64,000 bases of DNA, from contig NZ_QJGZ01000031.1 in assembly GCF_003254585.1 (NCBI RefSeq), positions 1 to 64,000 on the forward strand, given 5' to 3'. How positions within the stretch are numbered: position 1 is the first letter of the stretch; every line of letters starts with the position of its first letter. The notes under the pieces are model-generated. The model did no database searches. It worked only from the letters and a program-made list of their open reading frames with translations, and was not told the origin of the DNA. The translations under genes were made by a program, and so were the position numbers. Source of the stretch: Flavobacterium sharifuzzamanii. Its GTDB lineage: Bacteria; Bacteroidota; Bacteroidia; Flavobacteriales; Flavobacteriaceae. Positions 26,218 to 35,345 of the stretch are shown piece by piece.

Positions 26218-26225
26218 TACTTTTG
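26218..26225 (+). promoter_or_regulatory. -7 promoter element (TACTTTTG) of rsmG
   Basis: An exact TAnnTTTG match 17 bases before the ATG, in the 107-bp divergent spacer between the desaturase and rsmG. Confidence 0.65.
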
Positions 26226-26241
26226 TTAAAAATTTACAGCA

Positions 26242-26871
26242 ATGGATGAGATATTGAAATATTTTCCCAATTTGACCGATCTTCAAATCGAGCAATTTCA
26301 AAAATTAGACTTTTTATACCACGATTGGAATGAAAAAATCAATGTTATTTCGCGTAAAGACATTGATTCATTATATACAAAACACATTTTGCACTCATTA
26401 GGAATTGCAAAAGTTATGAAGTTCGAACCAGGAGCAACAGTTTTGGATGTTGGAACAGGCGGAGGTTTTCCTGGCATTCCTTTAGCGATTCTTTTTCCTG
26501 AAACTCGTTTTTATTTGATTGATGTTATCGCTAAAAAAATAAAAGTAGTTCAGGGTGTTGTAGATGCATTAGAATTAAAGAACGTAAAAGCAGAACAAAA
26601 ACGTGCTGAACTGGTAAAAGGTGATTTCGATTTTATTGTAAGCCGAGCAGTTACTAATATGCCTGATTTTGTTTCGTGGATTAAAGACAAAATCAAAAAA
26701 CAGCATAAACACATACTGAAAAATGGAATTTTATATTTGAAAGGCGGTGATTTAACTGATGAGCTGAAGGATTTTCCAAATGCAACTTTATACGATTTGG
26801 CGAATATATTTGAAGATGAATTCTTTGAAACTAAGAAAGTGGTTCATCTTCCATTAAAATTTAAACCTTAA
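26242..26871 (+). CDS. rsmG: 16S rRNA (guanine-527-N7)-methyltransferase
   Basis: Adds the m7G527 mark in the 530 loop of 16S rRNA using SAM. The 209-residue protein shows NVISRKDIDSLYTKHILHSL, the SAM-binding motif I VLDVGTGGGFPGIPLA, and FIVSRAVTNMPD typical of GidB/RsmG. It is monocistronic and followed by a strong terminator. Confidence 0.96.
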   Translation: MDEILKYFPNLTDLQIEQFQKLDFLYHDWNEKINVISRKDIDSLYTKHILHSLGIAKVMKFEPGATVLDVGTGGGFPGIPLAILFPETRFYLIDVIAKKIKVVQGVVDALELKNVKAEQKRAELVKGDFDFIVSRAVTNMPDFVSWIKDKIKKQHKHILKNGILYLKGGDLTDELKDFPNATLYDLANIFEDEFFETKKVVHLPLKFKP

Positions 26872-26876
26872 ATAAC

Positions 26877-26917
26877 AAATAACCCGATTAGGAAATTCTA
26901 ATCGGGTTATTTTTTTG
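26877..26917 (+). terminator. Terminator after rsmG (bidirectional)
   Basis: AATAACCCGATTAG and CTAATCGGGTTATT form a long perfect stem with a T run after it on the plus strand. The converging gene starts its 3' end at 26938. Confidence 0.9.
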
Positions 26918-26937
26918 AACAAAACTAAAGGTCGAAA

Positions 26938-27669
26938 TTATGATGCTTTTTTTGGAAGATTTGAAAAACTATTCGCTTTATGATCTAAATTATCAATCAT
27001 GGCATGAATTGCGTTTTCTGATGCTTCAAGAGAGTATTTGAATTTTTCATCGAAGAAAAACTCTCTACAAATAACAGGTTCGTTTGATGAATCGTATACA
27101 GCTTCATCACTTTCATCTAAGGTATCATTCTTATACGGATTGGGATGAGAATGAGTTAATTTGATGATAGTTTGAGCAAACCAATTGTCAAAGTTTTTCT
27201 TTTTTGGAGTAATATGGCGCGCCAATAATGCTAGTCCAACAAGGTCATTTTGTAAAAAATAAGAGCCTTTTCGGTATCTAACATCTATCATTCTTACATT
27301 CATTAATGCAATCCATAAAGCGCCATTAACAGATCCAGTTGCAGATACTTCAAAATCTGTATCAAATAAAAGAGGGTTTGTTTGTTCGCGATTATTGATA
27401 GAACACCACAGTGCTTCAATTCGTTTTTGAGTATCATCTGTTGTTTGACTGTATCCTGTAAAACGCCAATATACCCATTCTAGTAATGCTGCGGTCAATC
27501 CAATTGAACCTTTATGATTTATTTGCATAAGGGTATTTTCAAGATCATCATTTCCTTCAATAGGATCTAAAAGTTTATTTATTTTCTTTTTTGTCCATTT
27601 GTAGTCAATGGGGTGTCCTATACTTTTTGATTCCATAATAATTTTAGGAACATTGTTTAAATTTCTCAT
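26938..27669 (-). CDS. Conserved-looking protein of unknown function
   Basis: The 243-residue soluble protein has no signal peptide. A helical N-terminal half contains LLEWVYWRFTGYSQTTDD and ALWIALMNVRMIDVRY. A central TPKKKNFDNWFAQTIIKLTH is followed by an acidic linker (DTLDESDEAVYDSSNE) and a further helix. I recognise no family. The dense Trp/Tyr content and well-formed helices suggest a real folded protein. A -7 element TAAATTTG at 27719-27726 (minus strand) fits the first ATG; a second Met 11 residues later is also possible. Neighbours are unrelated. Confidence 0.7.
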   Translation of the reverse strand: MRNLNNVPKIIMESKSIGHPIDYKWTKKKINKLLDPIEGNDDLENTLMQINHKGSIGLTAALLEWVYWRFTGYSQTTDDTQKRIEALWCSINNREQTNPLLFDTDFEVSATGSVNGALWIALMNVRMIDVRYRKGSYFLQNDLVGLALLARHITPKKKNFDNWFAQTIIKLTHSHPNPYKNDTLDESDEAVYDSSNEPVICREFFFDEKFKYSLEASENAIHAMIDNLDHKANSFSNLPKKAS

Positions 27670-27868
27670 ACTTATGCTATTAATTTATTAAATCTTTTAA
27701 TGTTGCTTAATGATGAAGCAAATTTATACTGATGAGTTTTTTTTGAAGGGAACAAAAAGTTTTTAAAGTAATAAAATAAGACAATTAAAACTTTTAAAGT
27801 GTTGATTTTTAAATAAATAAGAAAAGTATTACAAAAAAGTAACAAGAAAATAGAGGTAAGTAAAAACG

Positions 27869-27897
27869 AAAGCCGATCTTCAAAGAGGATCGGCTTT
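27869..27897 (-). terminator. Terminator of pruA
   Basis: AAAGCCGATC (27869-27878) pairs perfectly with GATCGGCTTT (27888-27897). The minus strand continues into a T-rich tract. Confidence 0.8.
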
Positions 27898-27946
27898 TAT
27901 ATATAGTCAGATTTCAAAACTTGAAACCTGAAACTTGAAACAAAAA

Positions 27947-29572
27947 TTAACCTAAGAAAGGATATCTGTAATCTTCTGGAGTTACAAAAGTTTCTTTGAT
28001 AGTTCTTGGAGAAGCCCAACGTAACAAGTTCAATGCAGAACCTGCTTTATCGTTAGTTCCAGAAGCTCTTGCTCCACCAAATGGTTGCATTCCTACAACA
28101 GCTCCAGTTGGTTTGTCATTGATGTAGAAGTTACCAGCAGAGTTTTGTAATTTAGTTGTAGCAACTTCAATTGCATAACGATCTTGGCTAAATACAGCTC
28201 CTGTTAAAGCGTACTCAGAAGTAGTATCAACTAATTCAAGAGTTTCTTCCCATTTAGCATCTTCGTAAACATAAATCGTGATAACTGGTCCGAACAACTC
28301 AGTTTCCATTGTAGTATATTTTGGGTTTGTAGTTACAATAACTGTTGGCTCAATAAAGTAACCTACAGATTTATCATAATTTCCACCAACGATGATTTCT
28401 GCGTCAGCATCTTTTTTAGCTTGATCAATATAACTAGCTAATTTGTCAAAAGAACCTTCGTGAATAACTGCTGTAATGAAATTTCCGAAATCTTCTGGAG
28501 AACCCATTTTCATAGATTTTACATCAGCAATCAATTGTTCTTTTACAGCTGGCCATAAACTTTGTGGAATATAAGCTCTAGAAGCAGCAGAACATTTTTG
28601 TCCTTGGAATTCGAAAGCTCCACGAGTAATTCCAGTAACCACTTGTTTTACGTTTGCGCTTGGGTGAGCAATGATAAAATCTTTACCTCCAGTTTCTCCA
28701 ACGATTCTTGGGTATGTTTTGTAGTTGTGAATGTTTGCTCCAATTTTAGCCCAGATATCTTTAAATACATGAGTTGATCCTGTAAAGTGAACACCAGCAA
28801 AATCACGGCTTGCTAAAACTGTATCTGTAATCATTAAAGCATCTCCAAAAACTACGTTGATAACTCCGTCAGGAACTCCAGCTTCTTTGAAAACTTCTAA
28901 AATGATTTTTGTAGAAAATACTTGGCTATCACTTGGTTTCCAAACCACAACGTTACCCATCATTGCAGCACTTGCAGGAAGGTTTGCAGCGATTGCAGTA
29001 AAGTTGAAAGGAGTAATAGCGTAAACAAAACCTTCTAATGGTCTGTATTCTACACGGTTCCAAACAGAAGAATCTGATTTTGGCTGATCGTTGTAGATTT
29101 GAGTCATAAACTCAACATTGTAACGTAAGAAGTCGATTAATTCGCAAGAAGCATCGATTTCTGCTTGGTGAATATTTTTAGATTGACCAATCATTGTAGC
29201 AGCGTTAATACGAGCTCTGTATGGTCCAGCAATAAGTTCAGCAGCTTTTAAGAAAATAGCAGCACGCTGTTCCCATGCTAAGTTTGCCCATGCTTTTCTT
29301 GATTCAAGTGCATTTGTAATTGCTTTTTCAATATGTTGTTTTTCAGCTAAATGATATTTTCCAACTACGTGCTGGTGATCGTGAGGAGCTGTAATGTTTC
29401 TTGTATTTCCAGTTCTAATTTCTTCGTTTCCAATATACAAAGGAACGTCAATTTGAGAATTCCACATTGTGGTGTAAGCAGCCTGAACAGCAGCTTTTTC
29501 TGGTGAGTTTGGTGCGTAGCTCTTTACAGGCTCGTTTACCGCTTTTGGTACATGGAAAAATCCTTTAAGCAT
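27947..29572 (-). CDS. pruA: L-glutamate gamma-semialdehyde dehydrogenase (P5C dehydrogenase)
   Basis: Oxidises glutamate semialdehyde/pyrroline-5-carboxylate to glutamate with NAD, the second step of proline catabolism. The 541-residue monofunctional form shows the ALDH core: ITPFNFTAIAANLPA, the general-base region VGETGGKDFIIAHP, and the catalytic cysteine in FEFQGQKCSAASRAY. No proline dehydrogenase domain is fused and no putA/prodh gene is adjacent. TACTTTTG at 29647-29654 (minus strand) is the probable -7 element. Confidence 0.96.
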   Translation of the reverse strand: MLKGFFHVPKAVNEPVKSYAPNSPEKAAVQAAYTTMWNSQIDVPLYIGNEEIRTGNTRNITAPHDHQHVVGKYHLAEKQHIEKAITNALESRKAWANLAWEQRAAIFLKAAELIAGPYRARINAATMIGQSKNIHQAEIDASCELIDFLRYNVEFMTQIYNDQPKSDSSVWNRVEYRPLEGFVYAITPFNFTAIAANLPASAAMMGNVVVWKPSDSQVFSTKIILEVFKEAGVPDGVINVVFGDALMITDTVLASRDFAGVHFTGSTHVFKDIWAKIGANIHNYKTYPRIVGETGGKDFIIAHPSANVKQVVTGITRGAFEFQGQKCSAASRAYIPQSLWPAVKEQLIADVKSMKMGSPEDFGNFITAVIHEGSFDKLASYIDQAKKDADAEIIVGGNYDKSVGYFIEPTVIVTTNPKYTTMETELFGPVITIYVYEDAKWEETLELVDTTSEYALTGAVFSQDRYAIEVATTKLQNSAGNFYINDKPTGAVVGMQPFGGARASGTNDKAGSALNLLRWASPRTIKETFVTPEDYRYPFLG

Positions 29573-29726
29573 GTTATTTAAAATTTTGTGAATTAGACAA
29601 TTTAAAGTTAGACGATTTGTTTTGTTACGAATAATCTAACGTTGCACAAAAGTACAAAGGATAAATTAATAAATTGACAATTTTATGATTAAGATAACGA
29701 TAAAAGCAATAGTTGTAAACTATATC

Positions 29727-30113
29727 TTAATTTAATGCAAAAGGAGCACACATTCTAAAAGTAGGAACAATTACTTTGAATGTTTTTGTAGTAGTAAAAT
29801 TGATCATATTAAAATGACCTTTCATTGCGCCATAAGGAGACGATAATAAACAGCCAGAACTGTACGTATGGTTTTCGCCAGGTTTTAGAACTGGTTTCTT
29901 ACCAATTACACCTTCACCATCTACAACTTCTAAATCATTTAAAGAATCAAAAATTTCCCAGTGGCGAGAAGTTAATTGTACAGAATCTTTACTATGATTT
30001 TCGATGGTAACTACGTAGCTAAAAGCAAAATGAATCTTGTAGTTTTTGAAGTATGTACCTTCAAAACTAGTCAAAACAGATATTTTTATGCCTCGTGTAA
30101 TTTGAGAAACCAT
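29727..30113 (-). CDS. apaG: ApaG domain protein
   Basis: A 128-residue single-domain ApaG: ITRGIKISVLTSFEG at the start, then FSYVVTIENHSKDSVQLTSRHW, GEGVIGKKPVLKPGENHTY and a final FKVIVPTFRMCAP. The fold is a fibronectin-like beta sandwich. Despite the name used in some databases (Co2+/Mg2+ efflux), the molecular role is unresolved. It follows the DUF5103 gene on the same strand after a 79-bp gap. Confidence 0.93.
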   Translation of the reverse strand: MVSQITRGIKISVLTSFEGTYFKNYKIHFAFSYVVTIENHSKDSVQLTSRHWEIFDSLNDLEVVDGEGVIGKKPVLKPGENHTYSSGCLLSSPYGAMKGHFNMINFTTTKTFKVIVPTFRMCAPFALN

Positions 30114-30192
30114 ACTAACGCCGTATATATGTGAGTGTTATAGAGGCAAAGCTACAAAAAAAAATCGTTTAATCTAAAACCTTAACATTGTT

Positions 30193-31446
30193 TTAATTGA
30201 CTATATTGATAGAGTTTGCATTTCCTTTTCCGATTACGCGCTGATAACGGTCAGTGGCTTCTTTGTAATAAACCAAGATGGTGTACTCGTTTTCAGTCTG
30301 ATAAAAGTTTCCGTCAATAGCATTTTCAAAATCAACGACGCCTTTTTTATCTGCGACGGTATACTGAAAATTAGTAAAACCTTGTTTGATCATAATGGCT
30401 TTTTCAAAAACTCCTTTGTCATTATTGTAATCCATTTTGTACTCTGGCGAAAGACTATAGTTGTTAAACATTCCAGTAATATAAATGTCTTTGTTCATTC
30501 TAAAAGCAGGAGCAGAAAGACTAAAATAAACCCATGCATAATCGGCTTCAATATCATTATTAGAACCGTTGATGTTCTTAACAACAAAATTTCCATTTAC
30601 ATCTTCATAATTAGTATAAATCTGATTTCCTCTTGCGGCATTGGTGTACAAAAACGCATTGTAAATGTCATTGTTTGAACCTATTTTGGCAACATTATTA
30701 TTAGCTGCTCGAATGTCTTTGTTTTCAAAATACAAAAACTCATTTCCACCCCAAAACTGAGTTTCTTTGTCATATTTATAGACCAGCTGATTGCCAATGG
30801 TATATTGAGGAACAATATTTTTTATCTCGGTATGAAAGTTTCCGTTTTGCAGTAGAAGCACTTTTACATTTTGCAATGGAGTTTGAAACACAATATCATT
30901 GGATAAAATAGCAAAATCAAGATTCTGTTTATAATCAATATTACTAAGGTTACGGCTTCTTTTTACTTGCACGCCAACAGTACAATGATTTTCATGCAAA
31001 ATAAATTTTCTTGAGAAAACAACTTCTCTGTCTTCGTTTAGAATTCGAAGCATATAATTGCCTGAAAGCTTTAGTAATTGTGTAAACTGATTCGGAAAAG
31101 AAAGTCTATAATGTGTATAAACCTGTAGAGTATTAAACGAATTCGAAAAATCGGTAATTCGCTGATTATCCATGCCAAAAATATAGTCGGTCTTTGGAAT
31201 GTCTGTTGGGAACCAGTTGTAATCGCAATGAATAACTTCAAAGTAATAGTTGGCTTCATTGCCAAACAAATCATCAAATTGAAAGGTAAATGGAGAACCT
31301 AATTCGAAAATTGGCGGAACATTACTGCCATTCTGAATAAAAGAGACAGTTTTAATGTTGTAAGGAGGATCAATTTCTTTTTCTTGAGCTTTCGCTAAAG
31401 TGAAAATGAAAAGAAAAATAAAGCTTGTATATAAAAATTTCGGCAT
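30193..31446 (-). CDS. DUF5103 protein, type IX secretion Plug-family
   Basis: A 417-residue secreted protein with a signal peptide ending TLAKAQ (about residue 20). The N-terminal domain has PPYNIKTVSFIQNGSNVPPI and VIHCDYNWFPTD, hallmarks of DUF5103, and the C-terminal half holds a predicted carbohydrate-binding-like beta sandwich with MFNNYSLSPEYKMDYNNDKG. In Flavobacterium johnsoniae a protein of this family closes the periplasmic side of the SprA translocon of the type IX secretion system. The same role is inferred here. No other T9SS gene is in the window. Confidence 0.9.
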   Translation of the reverse strand: MPKFLYTSFIFLFIFTLAKAQEKEIDPPYNIKTVSFIQNGSNVPPIFELGSPFTFQFDDLFGNEANYYFEVIHCDYNWFPTDIPKTDYIFGMDNQRITDFSNSFNTLQVYTHYRLSFPNQFTQLLKLSGNYMLRILNEDREVVFSRKFILHENHCTVGVQVKRSRNLSNIDYKQNLDFAILSNDIVFQTPLQNVKVLLLQNGNFHTEIKNIVPQYTIGNQLVYKYDKETQFWGGNEFLYFENKDIRAANNNVAKIGSNNDIYNAFLYTNAARGNQIYTNYEDVNGNFVVKNINGSNNDIEADYAWVYFSLSAPAFRMNKDIYITGMFNNYSLSPEYKMDYNNDKGVFEKAIMIKQGFTNFQYTVADKKGVVDFENAIDGNFYQTENEYTILVYYKEATDRYQRVIGKGNANSINIVN

Positions 31447-31520
31447 CTTAAAACGTTGTAAGATTGTAAATATAACAATTTTATATAACGAAAAAGATGC
31501 CGATCTATTGGATTTAACGA

Positions 31521-34427
31521 TTAATTTCCTAAAATATACTCTAAGTTACCCTCAATTTCATCATTGATATAACTTTCTTCTAAAAGTGAGTCAGATAATA
31601 ATTTTTTGTTTTCCTGCAATTTGATGATTTTTTCTTCGACTGTATTTTTAGAAATAAAACGAATCACATTTACTTTATTCAATTGTCCGATTCTGTGTGC
31701 ACGTGCGACACCCTGTTTTTCAGCAAAAGGATTCCACCAAGGATCTAAAAATAAAACATACGAAGCTTTGGTGATATTCAAACCAACACCTCCAGCTTTA
31801 AGCGAAATAAAGAACAACAACGGATTTTCTTTTTCTTGAAACATTTTAACCTGTTGCTCTCTTTTATCTGATGGGGTTTCGCCTGTAATTTCGCAGAACT
31901 CTATTTTGTTTTCCTTACACCAATCGGTATAGAAATTTAAATTGGTAACAAACGAACTGAAAATGATTACTTTCTGTTTTGCTTTTACTAAGTTTTCTAA
32001 ATAATTGGTTACGGCAATATACTTTCCAGAATCAACTTCAGATTCCTGATCGATCATTTTTGGGTGATTGCTCAGCTGCCTCAACTTCATCAAAGTATTT
32101 ATGATATTGATTTTATCTGGGCCAGATCCGTCAGTTTTAAGCAAGAAATTACGCGCCTTAGATTTCTCTTTTTCGTATAATTTTTCCTGTTCCGGATCCA
32201 TGTCGCAGTAATAAATCTGCTCTGTCAATTCTGGTAAATCTTTTAAAACCTGTTCTTTAGTTCTTCTTAAAATATAAGGAGCGATGAGGTTTTTTAATTC
32301 CGTTAAAACTTCTTCGTTCTGTTTTTTCTCAATAGGATTTTTGAAATTTTCCATAAAGAAAGCGTAGCTTCCTAAAATCTCTGGATTGATAAACTGCATT
32401 TGCGACCATAAATCGTCAAGCGAATTTTCGATTGGCGTACCACTCAGAGCAATTTTATGTCCTGTACTTATTTTATTGATCGCCTTAAAAATCTTAGAAT
32501 TTTTATTTTTGATGTATTGGCTCTCGTCCAAAATCAGATAACGGAAATCGTATTTTTCTAAAATAGAAATATCTCGGTGAATGATGCTGTAGCTTGTAAA
32601 AATCAAATCGGTTGAATTGATTCTGCTTGCTAATGATTTTCTGTCATTTCCAACATATTGCATTTTCGAAAAGTGTGGCGTAAACTTTCCAGCTTCATTA
32701 AACCAGTTAAAAACTAATGAAGAAGGAAGAACGATCAAAGCTTTTAGTGGTTCTCTTTCGATAGTGGTTTCGTTAGCAAACAAATCAAAATTGGTGGTTT
32801 TGGTCGTAAAGCCTAATTGTTCTTGTACAGAAACCAAAACAGATAAAGTTTGCAGCGTCTTTCCAAGTCCCATATCATCAGCCAAACACGCGCCCATATT
32901 GGAATTAAAATGACCTAAAAGCCATTTTACACCATCAATTTGATAAGGTCTCAAAGTCGCTTTTATTAAGTCTGAAGCTGTAAATTCAGCTTGATGAATC
33001 TGATCTAAATCACTGTCAATTTCTGAAATTCCGTCCAAAGCCGTAAAATTGCTTTTACGCAACAAAAGAACGCCATTTTCTGTTTTAGCTAATTTTGCCA
33101 AAGAGCCATATTTGCTGAACCATTCTAGCGGAATCAAAAAGTAGTTTCCATCAGGCAATGCAAAAAGTCTCTCCTTGCTTTTTATGTTTGGAATAATTTC
33201 GCTAAAATTGATTTTATAATTGCCAACTGTAATAATGATTCTAATGTCGAACCAGTCGCCAGTTGTTTCTTTTGAAGCAGAAATAGTATAGCTTTCTGTA
33301 ATGATTTCTTTGCTTTCCAGTTTTAAATTTTCGATGGTAAAACCTAAACTTTTCAGTTCTTCTTTATGATCGATAATCAGTTGAATATTGACGTAAGGAT
33401 CTGTGTTTTCAGCTTCTGAATTTAATCCAAATAATTCGTTTTTGATTTTGGTTAAACCAATTTTATTTAACTTTTCAATGAATAAATTCTCGTCTGGATT
33501 TCTTTTAAACTGAATTATTTTAGGTTCATTAGCAATGCTGAAATCTACAAAAGAATGTGACTTTTTGGCTTTGCTTCCGTCAAAGGAATATCCGTTGTAA
33601 TCAAAATAAAGATTAAGATAATAGCAGTTTTTAAAGAAATCATGAATAGGCTGAATCGTGCAAGAAATGATTTTGTCACGAAGTTCAATCTCAAAACCAG
33701 TTGCTTCAATATCAATTTTCTTCGCGATTTGCGGAATAAAGCTTTTGAAATAATCATCAACTAATTTTGATGGTATTTCAATAGATTTTTTCTTTAAAAA
33801 AGGCATCAGTTTTTTGGAGTTCAACTCTTTTAGCTGTCCCAATTTTTTATTAATAATCAGCCAGCCTGGTTCGTCCAAAAGAATTTCTGCCTTGATATCC
33901 ATTGGAGAAAAAGTGGTTTCATTTTCTTTTAAAGAAAGGGTATAGGTGATTCCTTCAGCATGCTTGTCAAATTGAATTTGAGGTTCAAAATCAAGCGGAT
34001 CAATGTTAACTCTTGAGCGATAAAAATCTTTTTCTGGACCAAGATTTAAAGACAGGGGAAATTGTTCTTTTACGATTAAATCGTAAAACGAGCTTAAATT
34101 GAATTTTAAGTGCTGACGAATGGCAAATTCAATTTTTGAATCTTTCTGTAAATCGGCAATTGTTTTGGCTGATTTAATTTTAGCACCGAATTTTTTAAAA
34201 ATAAATTCAGGTTTTAAAGAGTCGCAAGCGGTTAATATTCTTTTTGAGTTGGAATCTAAACTGTCAAAAATGATTCCGAAACTTTCAAGTACGTCTGGAC
34301 TTGCTTTTTTGTCCAAATATTTGATTTCGCTAGTATTCTCAACAATGTATGCGGTTGGAATATAGACATTCAGATTTTTTTCCAAACTGATGTCAAAACA
34401 GAACTGAAATGATTTTGTAGGTTCCAA
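31521..34427 (-). CDS. SNF2-family DEAD/DEAH helicase
   Basis: A 968-residue ATPase with a large N-terminal region (about 1-480) typical of bacterial SNF2 proteins, then the two RecA-like lobes. Seen motifs: Walker A DDMGLGKT, motif Ia LIVLPSSLVFNWF, Walker B LILDESQ, motif III SGTPIENSLDDLWSQ, then lobe 2 with IIFSSFVTNLNFY, SLKAGGVGLNIT and ARAHRIGQ. It is a DNA translocase likely acting on protein-DNA complexes or transcription. No methylase, nuclease or phospholipase-D neighbour suggests a DISARM- or BREX-like defence unit, so I read it as a housekeeping copy. Confidence 0.94.
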   Translation of the reverse strand: MEPTKSFQFCFDISLEKNLNVYIPTAYIVENTSEIKYLDKKASPDVLESFGIIFDSLDSNSKRILTACDSLKPEFIFKKFGAKIKSAKTIADLQKDSKIEFAIRQHLKFNLSSFYDLIVKEQFPLSLNLGPEKDFYRSRVNIDPLDFEPQIQFDKHAEGITYTLSLKENETTFSPMDIKAEILLDEPGWLIINKKLGQLKELNSKKLMPFLKKKSIEIPSKLVDDYFKSFIPQIAKKIDIEATGFEIELRDKIISCTIQPIHDFFKNCYYLNLYFDYNGYSFDGSKAKKSHSFVDFSIANEPKIIQFKRNPDENLFIEKLNKIGLTKIKNELFGLNSEAENTDPYVNIQLIIDHKEELKSLGFTIENLKLESKEIITESYTISASKETTGDWFDIRIIITVGNYKINFSEIIPNIKSKERLFALPDGNYFLIPLEWFSKYGSLAKLAKTENGVLLLRKSNFTALDGISEIDSDLDQIHQAEFTASDLIKATLRPYQIDGVKWLLGHFNSNMGACLADDMGLGKTLQTLSVLVSVQEQLGFTTKTTNFDLFANETTIEREPLKALIVLPSSLVFNWFNEAGKFTPHFSKMQYVGNDRKSLASRINSTDLIFTSYSIIHRDISILEKYDFRYLILDESQYIKNKNSKIFKAINKISTGHKIALSGTPIENSLDDLWSQMQFINPEILGSYAFFMENFKNPIEKKQNEEVLTELKNLIAPYILRRTKEQVLKDLPELTEQIYYCDMDPEQEKLYEKEKSKARNFLLKTDGSGPDKINIINTLMKLRQLSNHPKMIDQESEVDSGKYIAVTNYLENLVKAKQKVIIFSSFVTNLNFYTDWCKENKIEFCEITGETPSDKREQQVKMFQEKENPLLFFISLKAGGVGLNITKASYVLFLDPWWNPFAEKQGVARAHRIGQLNKVNVIRFISKNTVEEKIIKLQENKKLLSDSLLEESYINDEIEGNLEYILGN

Positions 34428-34475
34428 GATTTAGGGATTTGGTTAGGCTTGTAATTTAGGTTTGGGCAAAAAAAT

Positions 34476-34520
34476 AAAAGGAGTTTTCAAATTATTACTA
34501 TTTTGAAAACTCCTTTTAAA
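34476..34520 (-). terminator. Terminator of the SAM-methyltransferase gene
   Basis: AAAAGGAGTTTTCAAA (34476-34491) and TTTGAAAACTCCTTTT (34502-34517) form a perfect 16-bp stem. T-rich sequence follows on the minus strand. Confidence 0.88.
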
Positions 34521-34550
34521 TGAACTTATATCACTTATATGGTGAGAAAA

Positions 34551-35324
34551 TTAGTTTTCCTGTTTAAAGCAAAGCGGAATAATCTCGCCTTTTGCTAAAC
34601 AGTATTTTTCAACCAATTCTGGTGCAATTTTATTTGTATAATCTTCTTCGATCACAATAAAACCGATACTTCTTAATTTATCGAAATAATCGCGTCCGTA
34701 AACACGAACGTGATCGTATTGTCCGAAGATTTTTGCGCGCTCTTTTTGATCTGTAATCGAATCATCGGCAAATGTAACCTCTCGAGATAAATCCTGCGGA
34801 ATTTGAAGAACTGCCATTCCGCCTGGTTTTAAAACACGGTATAATTCCTGCATTGCTTTTGTATCGTCAGGAATGTGCTCTAAAACGTGATTACATAAAA
34901 TAACGTCATATTCGTTATCCTTAAAAGGTAAATTACAGATATCTGCTTTTACATCTGCCAATGGCGAAAGTAAGTCAGTTGTCGTATAATCTAAGTTTTT
35001 TTGCTTGCGGAATCTTTTATAAAAAGCTTGTTCTGGAGCAAAATGCAATACTTTTTTTGGTGCTGTAAAAAAATCAGTCTGATCGTTTAAATACAACCAA
35101 AGCAAACGGTGTCTTTCTAAAGAAAGCGTACTTGGCGAAAGCACATTATTACGCTGTTTTCCGTATCCATAAGGCAAAAACGATTTAAAGCTTTTCCCAT
35201 CAATTGGATCTGTAAATTTATCTCCTTTTAAAGAGAAAGCTAAAATTGGACGCGCCACATAACTTAAACGAATTAATATTGGGCGTGGAATTGTATTAAG
35301 GACTAATTTAAATAGTTTTTTCAC
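34551..35324 (-). CDS. Class I SAM-dependent methyltransferase
   Basis: A 257-residue methyltransferase. An N-terminal basic segment (ETI-like TIPRPILIRLSYVARPILAF) may contact membrane or substrate. The Rossmann SAM site follows: VLHFAPEQAFYKRF, DLLSPLADVKADICNLPF, and the type-11 methyltransferase motif YDVILCNHVLEHIPDDTKAM then LKPGGMAVLQIP. The substrate is unknown. It is 21 nt downstream of map and may be co-transcribed with it. Confidence 0.88.
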   Translation of the reverse strand: MKKLFKLVLNTIPRPILIRLSYVARPILAFSLKGDKFTDPIDGKSFKSFLPYGYGKQRNNVLSPSTLSLERHRLLWLYLNDQTDFFTAPKKVLHFAPEQAFYKRFRKQKNLDYTTTDLLSPLADVKADICNLPFKDNEYDVILCNHVLEHIPDDTKAMQELYRVLKPGGMAVLQIPQDLSREVTFADDSITDQKERAKIFGQYDHVRVYGRDYFDKLRSIGFIVIEEDYTNKIAPELVEKYCLAKGEIIPLCFKQEN

Positions 35325-35345
35325 AGGTTTGATTCGGGGTTGTAT

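Noticed and set aside
31521..35324. SNF2 helicase plus methyltransferase as a DISARM-like defence unit
   Set aside because: The methyltransferase is a small type-11 enzyme, not a DNA methylase. No nuclease, PLD or DUF1998 gene is near, and the genes around are housekeeping.
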